From Billgrantia desiderata (lineage in GTDB: Bacteria; Pseudomonadota; Gammaproteobacteria; Pseudomonadales; Halomonadaceae): DNA of 64,000 nt. The notes beneath the pieces are model-generated. The model was not told the origin of the DNA. It saw nothing but the letters and a program-made list of their open reading frames with translations, and made no database searches. The stretch covers positions 1 through 64,000 of the forward strand of contig JAAQTN010000020.1 in assembly GCA_011742915.1 (NCBI GenBank), read 5' to 3'. Below, in pieces: positions 26,355 through 35,411 of the stretch. Numbering within the stretch: the first letter of the stretch is position 1; each line of letters begins with the position of its first letter. Position numbers and translations under genes: made by a program.

Positions 26355-26734
26355 GGCAACGCTTCGAGGAGCCACGCTGGCACTCCGCCCATGCGCGAGA
26401 CCGGCTCGAGGCGTGGCCTTCGGTTGCCGACACCGCATGCCTGGTGCTGGAGGGCTGGGAGCGCTGGATCGGCGAGCGGCTCGCCGCCGAGCCCGACGAC
26501 GACCGGCTGCGCCAGGCCATGGTGCGGGAGCTGGATGCGCTGCGGGCCTGGGAGGCCGAACGCGGCGGCCAGGCGGTGCTGATCCTGCTCGAGATGGGCC
26601 GCGGTATCGTGCCTCTCGGCCTGGAGAACAGGCGCCTGCGCGACCTCAACGGCTGGCTGGCCCAGGATGCCGCGGCCCGCTGCGAGCGGGTGTGGTACGT
26701 ATGGAACGGACTGGTGAAAGAGCTAAGTTGTTGA
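26306..26734 (+). CDS. Second, degenerate CobU-like protein
   Basis: A 142-residue relative of adenosylcobinamide kinase. The N-terminal P-loop is altered, GGTCAGKR at 6-13 (Arg where Ser/Thr binds magnesium), and the guanylylation and Walker B regions are shortened. The C-terminal part is well kept: LLEMGRGIVPLG, LRDLNGWLAQDAA and ERVWYVWNGL match CobU closely, better than the full-length CobU in the same operon does at this point. It could be a regulatory or partner subunit, or a decaying duplicate. The start lies inside the phosphatase gene, with GGGGAG shortly before it. Confidence 0.65.
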   Translation: MQLFIGGTCAGKRGVVRQRFEEPRWHSAHARDRLEAWPSVADTACLVLEGWERWIGERLAAEPDDDRLRQAMVRELDALRAWEAERGGQAVLILLEMGRGIVPLGLENRRLRDLNGWLAQDAAARCERVWYVWNGLVKELSC

Positions 26735-26799
26735 TCTATATCAGCCTGAGCGCAACGGTGCGTTGACGTTCGTCGGCGCTGTTGTTAGCTTACGCCCAC

Positions 26800-26998
26800 T
26801 CTCAGGCGCCTCATTGTCCTATCGAGGTTAAACGGGAAGTCGGTGGTTCTCTTCGCAGTCGAAGAGGCGCATTCCGACGCTGCCCCCGCAACGGTGATCG
26901 AGTGCAGGTCCATCATCACGCCACTGTGCTTTGCATGGGAAGGCGATGGACCCGGAGCGTGTAGTCGGCGCTTCACTCGTCAGCCCGGAGACCGGCCT
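26800..26998 (+). promoter_or_regulatory. Cobalamin riboswitch before btuB
   Basis: An adenosylcobalamin riboswitch with all core elements in order: AACGGGAAGTCGGTG near 26830-26844, GCTGCCCCCGCAACGGT at 26879-26895, the B12 box GCCACTG at 26920-26926, TGGGAAGGCG and the closing AGCCCGGAGACCGGCC near 26981-26997. It lies between the CobU-like gene and btuB and would lower uptake-gene expression when B12 is plentiful. The expression platform cannot be defined by eye; a dispersed repeat follows directly. Confidence 0.93.
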
Positions 26999-27026
26999 GA
27001 GAGCGGGAAACATCTTACAAATCGCC

Positions 27027-27150
27027 GAGCGGGATGAAGCGCAAGGCGCACGCAGCGCAAAAACCGGAGCCTATGTGGTATAGGTGAGGATTTTGAGCAG
27101 CGCGCAACGCAGCGATTCGCTCGCGCAGGCATTTGTAGGTGTTTCCCTCA
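27027..27150 (+). repeat. Dispersed intergenic repeat, short copy in btuB leader
   Basis: This stretch matches the reverse complement of the region before the DUF2797 gene over most of its length, without about 70 internal bases. Blocks such as GCGGGATGAAGCGCAAGGCG, CCGGAGC.TATG.GGTATA and CGCGCAACGCAGCGATTCG are shared. It sits between the riboswitch aptamer and the btuB start, so it is part of the transcribed leader. Confidence 0.7.
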
Positions 27151-27273
27151 TGCCGGGTTGCGGTGGGCTACCTCGAGGCAGGGCCGCACCTCTCCCTTTC
27201 TCGATCCCCTTCACGCCACCCCGGCTTCGCCTAGAAGACCGTGCGGGTAGGCACGGCGAGCAAGGGAATCGAA

Positions 27274-29127
27274 ATGAAAACCAGACATCACCTGGCCGCG
27301 CAGGGCCTGGCCGCCTTCGGCCTGGCAGCGCTTCCTCTGGCCGTTCAGGCCCAGGCCACCACCGCCCAAGAAACCGACACCGTCGCGCTCAACCCGATGG
27401 TGATCACCGCCACCCTGGCGCCGCGTACCGCCGACGAGACGCTCTCCTCGGTGACCGTGCTCGACGAGGCCACCCTGCGCCGGCAGGACCCCACCAGCGT
27501 TACCGATATGCTGCGCGGCCAGCCGGGAGTGGACGTCACCACCAACGGTAGCTTCGGCAAGAACAGCAGCGTCTACCTGCGGGGTACCGGCAACGAGTCG
27601 ACGCTGCTGATGATCGACGGCATTCGCCTGCGTTCGGCGACGGCGGGTGGCGCGGCCTGGCAGTTCCTCGACCCGCGCATGTTCCAGCGCGCCGAGATCG
27701 TGCGTGGCCCGCGTGGCAGCCTCTACGGTGCCGATGCGGTGGGTGGGGTAGTGCAGTTGTTCACCCATGAGGCGCAGGAGGGCGGTCCGCACCCACGCGT
27801 CTCGGTGGGCGGCGGCTCCTTCAACACCCAGCGCTACAGCGCCGGGCTCTCCGGCAGCAGCGGCGGCACTCGCTACAGCTTTGCCGGCAGTCATTTCACC
27901 ACGGACGGTACGCCCATTCGTCGCGATGGCGAGGACAAGGGGTATGACAATACCTCTGGGCTGGTTCGGCTCGCCCATGCCTTCGAGGATGGCAGTGAAG
28001 TGGGGCTGCTGGCGTTACGTGCCCGTGGCAACACGGAGTTCGACCGCTTCGGGGCACCGTCCGATACGGACTTCGTCCAACAGGTTGCCGGCATCTATGG
28101 CGAAACTCCGTTCACCGACACCTGGCGTAGCCGCCTCACACTGAGCGAATCCCGCGATGAGCAGGATACGAGCTACTCCACCGGCACCAACTTTTTCGAC
28201 ACGCGTAGCCGGGCGGCTCGCTGGGACAATACTCTGGATTTCGGCCCCCATCAGTTGGTGGTAGGCTCCGAGTACATGCATGATGCCATCGAGGCGACCG
28301 ACGATTTCGTCGAGGAAAGCCGCGACAATGTCGCCGTGTATGCTCAGGCGCTGCTCGACTTCGACCCCTTCTCGGTCCAGGCGAGTTTGCGTCACGATGA
28401 CAACGAAGCCTTTGGCCGGGAACTGACCGGGGGCATCGCACTGGGGTTCGAGTTCGACGCTCACCATACGCTCCGCGCCAGCTACGGCACTGCCTTCCGC
28501 GCGCCTACGTTCAATGATCTCTACTACTGGGACGAGTGGGGCAGCGAGGGCAATCCGGACGTCAATGCCGAGACTTCCCGTACCTTCGAGCTGGGTGCCA
28601 GAGGCCAGTATCGCAGCGGCTTCTGGGATCTGGCCGTTTACCAGAGCGATATCGACGATCTCATCGCCTGGACGCCCGACCCCGACGACCCGTTCCGCTG
28701 GACCCCCATGAATGTCAACGAGGCCCGTATTCGAGGTATCGAACTCGCGACAGGTGTCGAGCTCCAGCACTGGACCCTGCAGACGGCCCTGACCTGGATC
28801 GATCCGGAAAATCGTAGCGGAGCCAATGCGGGCAATCGTATCCAGCGCCGGGCCAGCCAGAGCGCCCGTTTCGACGTGGATCGCGAGCTGGGCGAGTGGT
28901 CGCTGGGCGGCTCCTGGATCGTTCAGGGGTATCGCTACAACGATGCCGCCAACACGGATCGCATCGGTGGCTTCGGGCTGGTCAACCTGCGTGCCGGGTG
29001 GCAGTTCGCCCCGCTGTGGTCGGCTCGTCTGACGGTGGAGAACGCCCTGGACAAGGAGTACGAAACTTCCCGTGACTACCTCAACGCCGGCCGTGCGGCC
29101 TTCGTCAGTGTCCACTTTGGCCAGTAA
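27274..29127 (+). CDS. btuB: TonB-dependent vitamin B12 receptor BtuB
   Basis: A 617-residue outer-membrane receptor. A signal peptide of about 27 residues ends near VQAQA; a plug domain follows (about 45-155, with VYLRGTGNESTLLMIDGIRL and RGPRGSLYGADAVGGVVQLF), then a beta-barrel ending in an aromatic residue region (FVSVHFGQ). The cobalamin riboswitch upstream, and btuFCD downstream, identify the substrate as B12 or a corrinoid. The start MKTRHHLA has AAGGGA upstream. The btuF frame begins before its stop. Confidence 0.93.
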   Translation: MKTRHHLAAQGLAAFGLAALPLAVQAQATTAQETDTVALNPMVITATLAPRTADETLSSVTVLDEATLRRQDPTSVTDMLRGQPGVDVTTNGSFGKNSSVYLRGTGNESTLLMIDGIRLRSATAGGAAWQFLDPRMFQRAEIVRGPRGSLYGADAVGGVVQLFTHEAQEGGPHPRVSVGGGSFNTQRYSAGLSGSSGGTRYSFAGSHFTTDGTPIRRDGEDKGYDNTSGLVRLAHAFEDGSEVGLLALRARGNTEFDRFGAPSDTDFVQQVAGIYGETPFTDTWRSRLTLSESRDEQDTSYSTGTNFFDTRSRAARWDNTLDFGPHQLVVGSEYMHDAIEATDDFVEESRDNVAVYAQALLDFDPFSVQASLRHDDNEAFGRELTGGIALGFEFDAHHTLRASYGTAFRAPTFNDLYYWDEWGSEGNPDVNAETSRTFELGARGQYRSGFWDLAVYQSDIDDLIAWTPDPDDPFRWTPMNVNEARIRGIELATGVELQHWTLQTALTWIDPENRSGANAGNRIQRRASQSARFDVDRELGEWSLGGSWIVQGYRYNDAANTDRIGGFGLVNLRAGWQFAPLWSARLTVENALDKEYETSRDYLNAGRAAFVSVHFGQ

Positions 29128-30043
29128 GGGCCGGTTCGGCGGGGCCCTTGGCCCCGCTGCATCTTCCTGTGCCTTGCTGGCGCTGGCCCTGTCGGGGCCG
29201 GAGGCCGGCGAGGCGCGTGCCGGTTCGCTGTGCGCCATCGACGACCGCGAGCGGGAGGTGTGCCTCGAGGCACCGGCCAGGCGCATCGCCGCGCTCTCGC
29301 CCGGCGCCACCGAGCTGGTCTACGCCGCCGGGGCGGGGGAGAAGGTGGTGGCGGTGGTGGCCTTCAGCGACTATCCGCCGGAGGCCAGGGACGTACCGTC
29401 GGTGGGCAGCCATACCCGCATGGATCTGGAAACCCTGGTGACGCTGAACCCCGACCTGGTGATCGGCTGGATGACCGGCAATCCGCCCGAGCAGCTCGAG
29501 ACCATTGAGGCGCTGGGCATACCGGTGTTCTACATCGAGCCGCGGGACTTCGAGGGCGTTTCCAGCGCCCTCGAGCGTCTGGCGCTACTGGCCGATACCC
29601 GCGAGCAGGGCGATCGCGTGGCGGCCGAGTTCCGCAATGGCATGGCTGCGCTGGCCGAGCGCTACGCCGATGCCGAGCCGATATCGGTGTTCTACCAGGT
29701 GTGGGACGAGCCGTTGATGACCATCAACGACGAGCACCTGATCGGCAAGGTGCTGACCCTGTGCGGTGGGGTCAACGTGTTCGGCGAGCTGTCGCGGCTG
29801 GTGCCGCGCATCGACGACGAGTCGGTGCTGGCCGCCGACCCCGAGGCGATCCTGGCCGGCGGCATGGGCGAGGAGAACCGCGGCTGGCTGACCCATTGGC
29901 AGCAGTATCCGAGCCTGACCGCCGTCGAACGCGACAATCTCTACTTCGTGCCGCCATCGCTGATCCAGCGCCCCACGCCGCGGCTGCTCGAGGGCAGCCG
30001 CCTGTTCTGCGAGCAGCTCGAGCGTGCCCGTGCCAAGCGCTGA
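29108..30043 (+). CDS. btuF: Cobalamin-binding periplasmic protein BtuF
   Basis: A class III (FecB/BtuF-type) binding protein that delivers B12 to BtuCD. After an N-terminal hydrophobic signal-like stretch come RIAALSPGATELVYAAGAG, VGSHTRMDLETL and NPDLVIGW, typical of BtuF. About 310 residues. The start is uncertain: GTG at 29108 or 29072 and TTG at 29117 are in frame, none has a good ribosome site, and all overlap the end of btuB, which suggests translational coupling. Confidence 0.85.
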   Translation: MSTLASKGRFGGALGPAASSCALLALALSGPEAGEARAGSLCAIDDREREVCLEAPARRIAALSPGATELVYAAGAGEKVVAVVAFSDYPPEARDVPSVGSHTRMDLETLVTLNPDLVIGWMTGNPPEQLETIEALGIPVFYIEPRDFEGVSSALERLALLADTREQGDRVAAEFRNGMAALAERYADAEPISVFYQVWDEPLMTINDEHLIGKVLTLCGGVNVFGELSRLVPRIDDESVLAADPEAILAGGMGEENRGWLTHWQQYPSLTAVERDNLYFVPPSLIQRPTPRLLEGSRLFCEQLERARAKR

Positions 30044-30050
30044 GGCCGGC

Positions 30051-31031
30051 ATGACCACGCCCCGGCGCGTACTGTGGCCGCCGCTGGCCGTGCTCGCGCT
30101 GCTGGGGCTGGCGGTGCTGCTGCTGTCGGTCACCCTGGGCAGTGCCGCGCTGTCGCTCGCCGACGTATGGGCGGTGGCGCGCGGCGAGGGCAGCCCCCTG
30201 GCGCGCACGCTGATCCTCGACCTGCGCATCCCGCGTTCTCTCTCGGCCTTTGCCGTGGGCGGCCTGCTTGCCGTGGCCGGTGCTCTGATGCAGGTGCTGC
30301 TGCGCAATCCCCTGGCCGACCCCTACGTGCTGGGCCTCTCCGGCGGGGCCTCGGTGGGGGCGCTGGCGGCGATGCTGGCGGGGCTGGGCGGGGCGGTGAT
30401 CACCGGCTCCGCCTTCGCCGGGGCCTTTCTCTCCACGCTGCTGGTGTTCGGCCTGGCCCACGGCACCGGTAGCTGGACCCCGTCGCGGCTGCTGCTCACC
30501 GGCGTGGTAGTGGCCGCCGGCTGGGGCGCGGTGATCACCCTGATGCTGGCGATAAGCCCCGCCGAGCGCCTGCCCGGCATGCTCTACTGGCTGATGGGCG
30601 ATCTCTCCTACTCACGCTCCCCGTGGCCGCCGCTGGCGCTGCTGCTGGTCATCTGCCTGCTGCTGATGCCGCTGGGGCGCAGCCTCAACGTCATGGCGCG
30701 CGGCCCGCTGCAGGCGGCGGCGCTGGGGGTCAACGTGCGACCGCTGGAGTGGACGATCTATGTCGTGGCCAGCGTGCTCACCGCCACGGCGGTGACCACC
30801 GCCGGCAGCATCGGCTTCGTCGGCCTGGTGGTGCCGCACATGCTGCGTCTGGTGCTGGGCAACGATCAGCGCCTGATCCTGCCGGCCTGCGCCCTGGCCG
30901 GCGGCACCCTGCTGGTGCTGGCCGATACCCTGGCGCGTACCATGATCGCCCCGGAGCAGCTGCCGGTGGGAGTGATCACCGCGCTGCTCGGCGTACCCAC
31001 CTTCCTCTATCTGCTGTACCGGAGCCGCTGA
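30051..31031 (+). CDS. btuC: Vitamin B12 ABC importer permease BtuC
   Basis: A 326-residue FecCD-family permease with about ten membrane segments. Family marks are [39 protein letters not shown] and the C-terminal GFVGLVVPHMLR where the ATPase docks. The start at MTTPRRV lies eight bases after the btuF stop; its stop overlaps the btuD start (TGATG). In the cobalamin-riboswitch operon it is taken to carry B12. Confidence 0.92.
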   Translation: MTTPRRVLWPPLAVLALLGLAVLLLSVTLGSAALSLADVWAVARGEGSPLARTLILDLRIPRSLSAFAVGGLLAVAGALMQVLLRNPLADPYVLGLSGGASVGALAAMLAGLGGAVITGSAFAGAFLSTLLVFGLAHGTGSWTPSRLLLTGVVVAAGWGAVITLMLAISPAERLPGMLYWLMGDLSYSRSPWPPLALLLVICLLLMPLGRSLNVMARGPLQAAALGVNVRPLEWTIYVVASVLTATAVTTAGSIGFVGLVVPHMLRLVLGNDQRLILPACALAGGTLLVLADTLARTMIAPEQLPVGVITALLGVPTFLYLLYRSR

Positions 31032-31798
31032 TGAACCGCCTCGAGATCCGCGAGCTGGTCATCGACGTGCCGGGGCGGCGCGACGGCCGGGCGCTCACGC
31101 TCAGCGTCGAGCCGGGGCAGGTGTGGGGCGTGCTCGGTCCCAACGGCGCCGGCAAGACCACCCTGCTGCACACCCTGGCTGGGCTGCGCGGGCCGCGGGC
31201 AGGGCAGGTGCTGATCGACGGCCGCCCGCTGGCGGCGCTGGGCCGGCGACAGGTGGCGCGTAAGCTGGGGCTGGTGTTCCAGGAGCGCCACGACGGCTTT
31301 CCCGCCACGGTGCGCGAGACCGCACTGATCGGTCGGCATCCGTGGCTGTCGGCGTGGCAGATGGAGGGTGGCGAGGACCTGCGCCTGGCCGAGGCGGCGC
31401 TCGAGCGGCTCGATGTCGATCACCTGGCCGAGCGCCTGGTCAGCACGCTCTCGGGAGGGGAGCGCCAGCGCCTGGCGATTGCCACCGTGCTGACCCAGGC
31501 GCCGCAGATCTGGCTCGCCGACGAGCCCACCAACCATCTCGATCTGCATCACCAGAGCGCGGTGATGGCGCTGCTCGCCGAGCAGGCCGCCGAGGGCCGC
31601 GCGGTGATGATGTGCCTGCACGATCTCAACCTGGCGGCACGCTGGTGCGACCACCTGCTGCTGCTCTATCCCGACGGCGAGGCGTGCTGGGGGCCGGCCA
31701 GAGACATGCTGGTACCCGCCGCCCTGGAGCGGCTCTACGGCCAGCGCCTGGCCACCGCCGAGATCGACGGCGCCCCGGTGTTCGTGCCCATTAGATGA
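31031..31798 (+). CDS. btuD: Vitamin B12 ABC importer ATPase BtuD
   Basis: A 255-residue ATPase for the BtuCF importer. Walker A GPNGAGKTT is at 36-44, the signature LSGGERQR near 140-147, Walker B IWLADEPTNHLD and the H-switch CLHDLN. All key residues are present. It is the last gene of the riboswitch-led uptake operon and converges on the FecBCD-type importer of the other strand. Confidence 0.92.
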   Translation: MNRLEIRELVIDVPGRRDGRALTLSVEPGQVWGVLGPNGAGKTTLLHTLAGLRGPRAGQVLIDGRPLAALGRRQVARKLGLVFQERHDGFPATVRETALIGRHPWLSAWQMEGGEDLRLAEAALERLDVDHLAERLVSTLSGGERQRLAIATVLTQAPQIWLADEPTNHLDLHHQSAVMALLAEQAAEGRAVMMCLHDLNLAARWCDHLLLLYPDGEACWGPARDMLVPAALERLYGQRLATAEIDGAPVFVPIR

Positions 31799-31865
31799 GA
31801 AACGCAGATGGAGCCTGTCGGGCTCATCAGTTGGGCTCCTCAGACGGGCTTCTCACTCGGTCTTT
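31799..31865. other. Convergent intergenic gap with short hairpins
   Basis: Between btuD and the leftward importer ATPase there are short inverted repeats, the clearest being GAGCC-TGTCG-GGCTC at 31811-31825, and a TCTTTTTAT run near 31860-31868. Together they may end the rightward btu transcript, but no stem sits directly before the T run, so I do not call a firm terminator. Confidence 0.4.
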
Positions 31866-32626
<761 letters not shown>

Positions 32627-32630
<4 letters not shown>

Positions 32631-33694
32631 CGTCTTCTCGTCCCACGAATCAGAATGACGGCGAAAGCCGGCGCCCCGACCAGGGCCGTGACCACGCCGA
32701 TCGGCAGCACCTGCCCCGGCACGATGACGCGCGAGATGATGTCGGCGCCGATCAGGAACACGGCGCCGGCCAACGCCGAGGCCGGTATCAGCCGGGTGTG
32801 GCGATTGCCCACCAGAAAGCGCATGGCATGAGGGATCACCAGCCCCACGAAGCCGATGGCGCCGACCATCGACACCATCGTTGCCGTCACCAGCGCCATG
32901 ACGGCGATCAGGATCGCCCGCACGCGGCGCACGGCGATGCCCATCGAGGCGGCGCTGTCGGCACCGAAGGTGAAGGCGTCCAGGGCGCGCCGATACCATA
33001 GGCACACCAGCAGGCCGCCCAGGGCGGCGGGCAGGCCCAGGGTGACGTCGTCCCAGCGCACGCCGGAGAGGTTGCCCATCAGCCAGAACATGATGCCCCG
33101 GGCCTGTTCGGCATTCGCCGACTTGGCAATGATGAAGGCGGTAAGGGCATTGAACAGCTGCGACCCGGCGATACCGGCCAGAATGATGGCACCTGCGGCC
33201 TGGGCGCTGCGCCCACCCCCGGTGCCGCTGCCGGCGGCACGGGCGAGCAGTACCACCAGGGAGAACGCCAGCCCCGCACCGGCAAAGGCGCCGAGCGAGA
33301 GCGTCACGGCGCCGGCACCGAGTCCGGCGATGGTGACCGCCACGGCGCCGGTCGAGGCGCCGGCGGAAATTCCCATCAGGAAAGGGTCGGCCAGCGGGTT
33401 GCGCAGCAGGGCTTGCAGGACGACGCCGGACAAGGCCAGCCCGGCACCGCAACAAGCGGCGAGGATGGCGCGGCTGAGCCGGTAATTCCAGATGATGCCG
33501 GCGTCGATTCGGTCGACGGCATGCTCCGCTCCCCACAGCCGGTTCGCCAATACCTTGAGAATGGTCTCCAGCGGTATCGCCGTTTCGCCGATCGCGGTGC
33601 CGGCCATCACGGCCAGGAACAGCGTCGATGGCGCGAGCCAGGCCCAGCGCCATCGGAAAACCATTGGTAACTGCACTGCTGCGGCCAGTTTCAT
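32627..33694 (-). CDS. FecCD-type ABC importer permease
   Basis: A 355-residue inner-membrane permease. Family motifs are [39 protein letters not shown] and [16 protein letters not shown], with about ten membrane segments. It is longer than the BtuC of the neighbouring operon and only moderately similar to it by eye, so the two are separate systems rather than a recent duplication. Start and stop overlap its neighbours by four bases. Confidence 0.88.
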
Positions 33695-34707
33695 CGTTCG
33701 AAGGAGAGGGTCGTCAAGGCATCGGCCAGCGATTCCAGGCCGAAGATCGTGCGCATGGTGGCACTCATTGCATGAGCATCCATCTCGATGATGTTGCCGT
33801 TCTTCACCGCCGTCATCTCCTGGGTCACCGGATCGCTATGCAGGAAATCCAGCTTTTCTTCGATATCGTCGGCGGGAAAGCGTCGGCGATCCATGCGCGC
33901 TATCACGATCAGGTCAGGGTCGGAACGGGCAATGGATTCCCAGCCGACGATAGGCCATTCTTCATCGGATTGAATGACGTTCTGAATGCCGAGTTTCTCC
34001 ATCATGTAACCGGGGGAGCCGAGCCGGCCTGCCACGTAAGGATCCACCGAGCTATCGGGGGAAGAGAACCAGAATACTGCCGAAAGGTCCTGAGGAAGCT
34101 CCAGGCTTTCGGCCTTGGCAATGGCGTCGGCTTCACGCGCCTCGAGTTCGGTCACCAGGGCTCTGCCGGCCTCCTGTACGTCGAAGATGGCGGCCAGCTC
34201 GGTGATGCCTTTGTAGACATGCGCGGGGGAGAAGGCAGCGGTACGGGTGCCGTCGCCGCCGGTGCTGTTGTCCTTGGTGTCGCAGTCGGCGGGCATCACA
34301 TAAGTGGCGATACCCAACTCGTGAAACTGTTCGCGACTCGCCACGCTGCCGGTGGGTCCTACATGCCACTCGTACTGGGCCGCGACGAGCTGCGGTCGAC
34401 GATTCACAACGGCTTCGAAGCTCGGGTCATTGTCGGCCAGCCGTTCGATGCCGGCGTTGACCTCGCTGAACTCAGGCAGCACAGGATTGAACCAGACCGA
34501 GGTGCCGAGCACCCGATCGTAAAGGCCCAGGGAATAGAGAATCTCGGTGGCGGACTGCCCAACGGTAACGACGCCTTCAGGAGCGGAAGAGAAGCTGATT
34601 TCTGTACCGCAATTGATAAGGGCCAATGGATATTCAGTATCGCTTGCCATGGCGAATGAGGCGGGAATTAGCGACAATGGAAGCAGGAAATGGCGAGCGA
34701 TTTTCAT
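33691..34707 (-). CDS. FecB/BtuF-type periplasmic binding protein
   Basis: A 338-residue class III binding protein with a signal peptide (MKIARHFLLPLSLIPASFA, cleaved near MASD). VGQSATEILYSLGLYDRVLG and the long helix region at about 190-215 fit the TroA/FecB fold. It lacks the compact BtuF pattern, is longer, and carries an insertion with CDTKDNSTGGDG near 155-166. It opens the leftward importer operon. No riboswitch is visible before it, in contrast to both flanking B12 operons. GGACAACGACC lies upstream rather than a strong ribosome site. Confidence 0.85.
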   Translation of the reverse strand: MKIARHFLLPLSLIPASFAMASDTEYPLALINCGTEISFSSAPEGVVTVGQSATEILYSLGLYDRVLGTSVWFNPVLPEFSEVNAGIERLADNDPSFEAVVNRRPQLVAAQYEWHVGPTGSVASREQFHELGIATYVMPADCDTKDNSTGGDGTRTAAFSPAHVYKGITELAAIFDVQEAGRALVTELEAREADAIAKAESLELPQDLSAVFWFSSPDSSVDPYVAGRLGSPGYMMEKLGIQNVIQSDEEWPIVGWESIARSDPDLIVIARMDRRRFPADDIEEKLDFLHSDPVTQEMTAVKNGNIIEMDAHAMSATMRTIFGLESLADALTTLSFER

Positions 34708-35059
34708 TGGTCGTTGTCCGGAGTCTGGGAGAATTCTTCGGATGATTTGGCGTGAAACCCGGCATTGCTGCCATCTCTGTCCTCGCGCCGGCCGTGGATT
34801 CACTGCCATTGGCCTGAGATGCCGTGTGCGAATGGCGAGGATCATGATTCAAACCTGCGGTAAAATACAACCCCAAAATTTCCTTCGAGGTTGAGGTTTC
34901 CGTAGCGCCTTGGCGCTGCTCGGGGAAGCTTTTGCCTACCTGTGAAATCTAGAGTTTTCAGTCGATTGCGAGAGAGTTTGCTGTGCAATCAGCCACCGCA
35001 GACACTGAGGTCAGGCCAGGACACGCTACGCATTGCGCTGGTTGCGGCAGTTCCTTTAC
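34708..35059. other. Divergent intergenic region before second riboswitch
   Basis: This gap between the leftward binding-protein gene and the second riboswitch must hold promoters for both directions. It is relatively AT-rich at 34850-34885 and 34940-34985. A short palindrome ATCATGAT at 34841-34848 could be part of a metal-regulator site, but it does not match a Fur box well. No gene is recognised. Confidence 0.35.
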
Positions 35060-35252
35060 GATGGTCCGACTGAAATGGGTGCCCCTGTGTCTAGGGGATA
35101 ATCGGGAAGTATGGTGAGGCCGTAGGCCAATTCCATCGCTGCCCCCGCAACGGTAATGAGTGAGTCGCCTGCAGAAACCACTGGCATCGCGCTGGGAAGG
35201 TGCAGGCTTCGACGTCGTTCTGGCGTCCTCCTCGAGCCCGGAGACCGGCCCA
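35060..35252 (+). promoter_or_regulatory. Cobalamin riboswitch before the chelatase/cobN operon
   Basis: A second adenosylcobalamin riboswitch. Core elements are ATCGGGAAGTATGGTG near 35101-35116, GCTGCCCCCGCAACGGT at 35138-35154 (identical to the first riboswitch over 17 bases), the B12 box CCACTGG at 35178-35184, GCTGGGAAGGTGC and AGCCCGGAGACCGGCC near 35235-35250. About 160 bases of leader follow before the chelatase gene. It should repress the de novo cobalamin synthesis operon when B12 is sufficient. Confidence 0.93.
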
Positions 35253-35411
35253 TCAATCCATCATCATCCCGTAACGGTGCGGTGGGCACCGAGGAGATGC
35301 CGTGTCTGCGTTCGCTCTATCCGCCCCTTCCGCGGGGTTGTCGCCGTTTACGACCGATGCCTTGTCGGCCGTGTGCCGCTGCCTGTCCAGCCGGTGCATG
35401 GCGAGGCTCCC

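Noticed and set aside
27084-27551. 155-codon plus-strand frame through the repeat and btuB start
   Set aside because: It is out of frame with btuB and composed of repeat and leader sequence.
34841-34850. Possible Fur box before the FecBCD-type importer
   Set aside because: Only ATCATGAT is palindromic; the flanks do not fit the 19-base Fur consensus.
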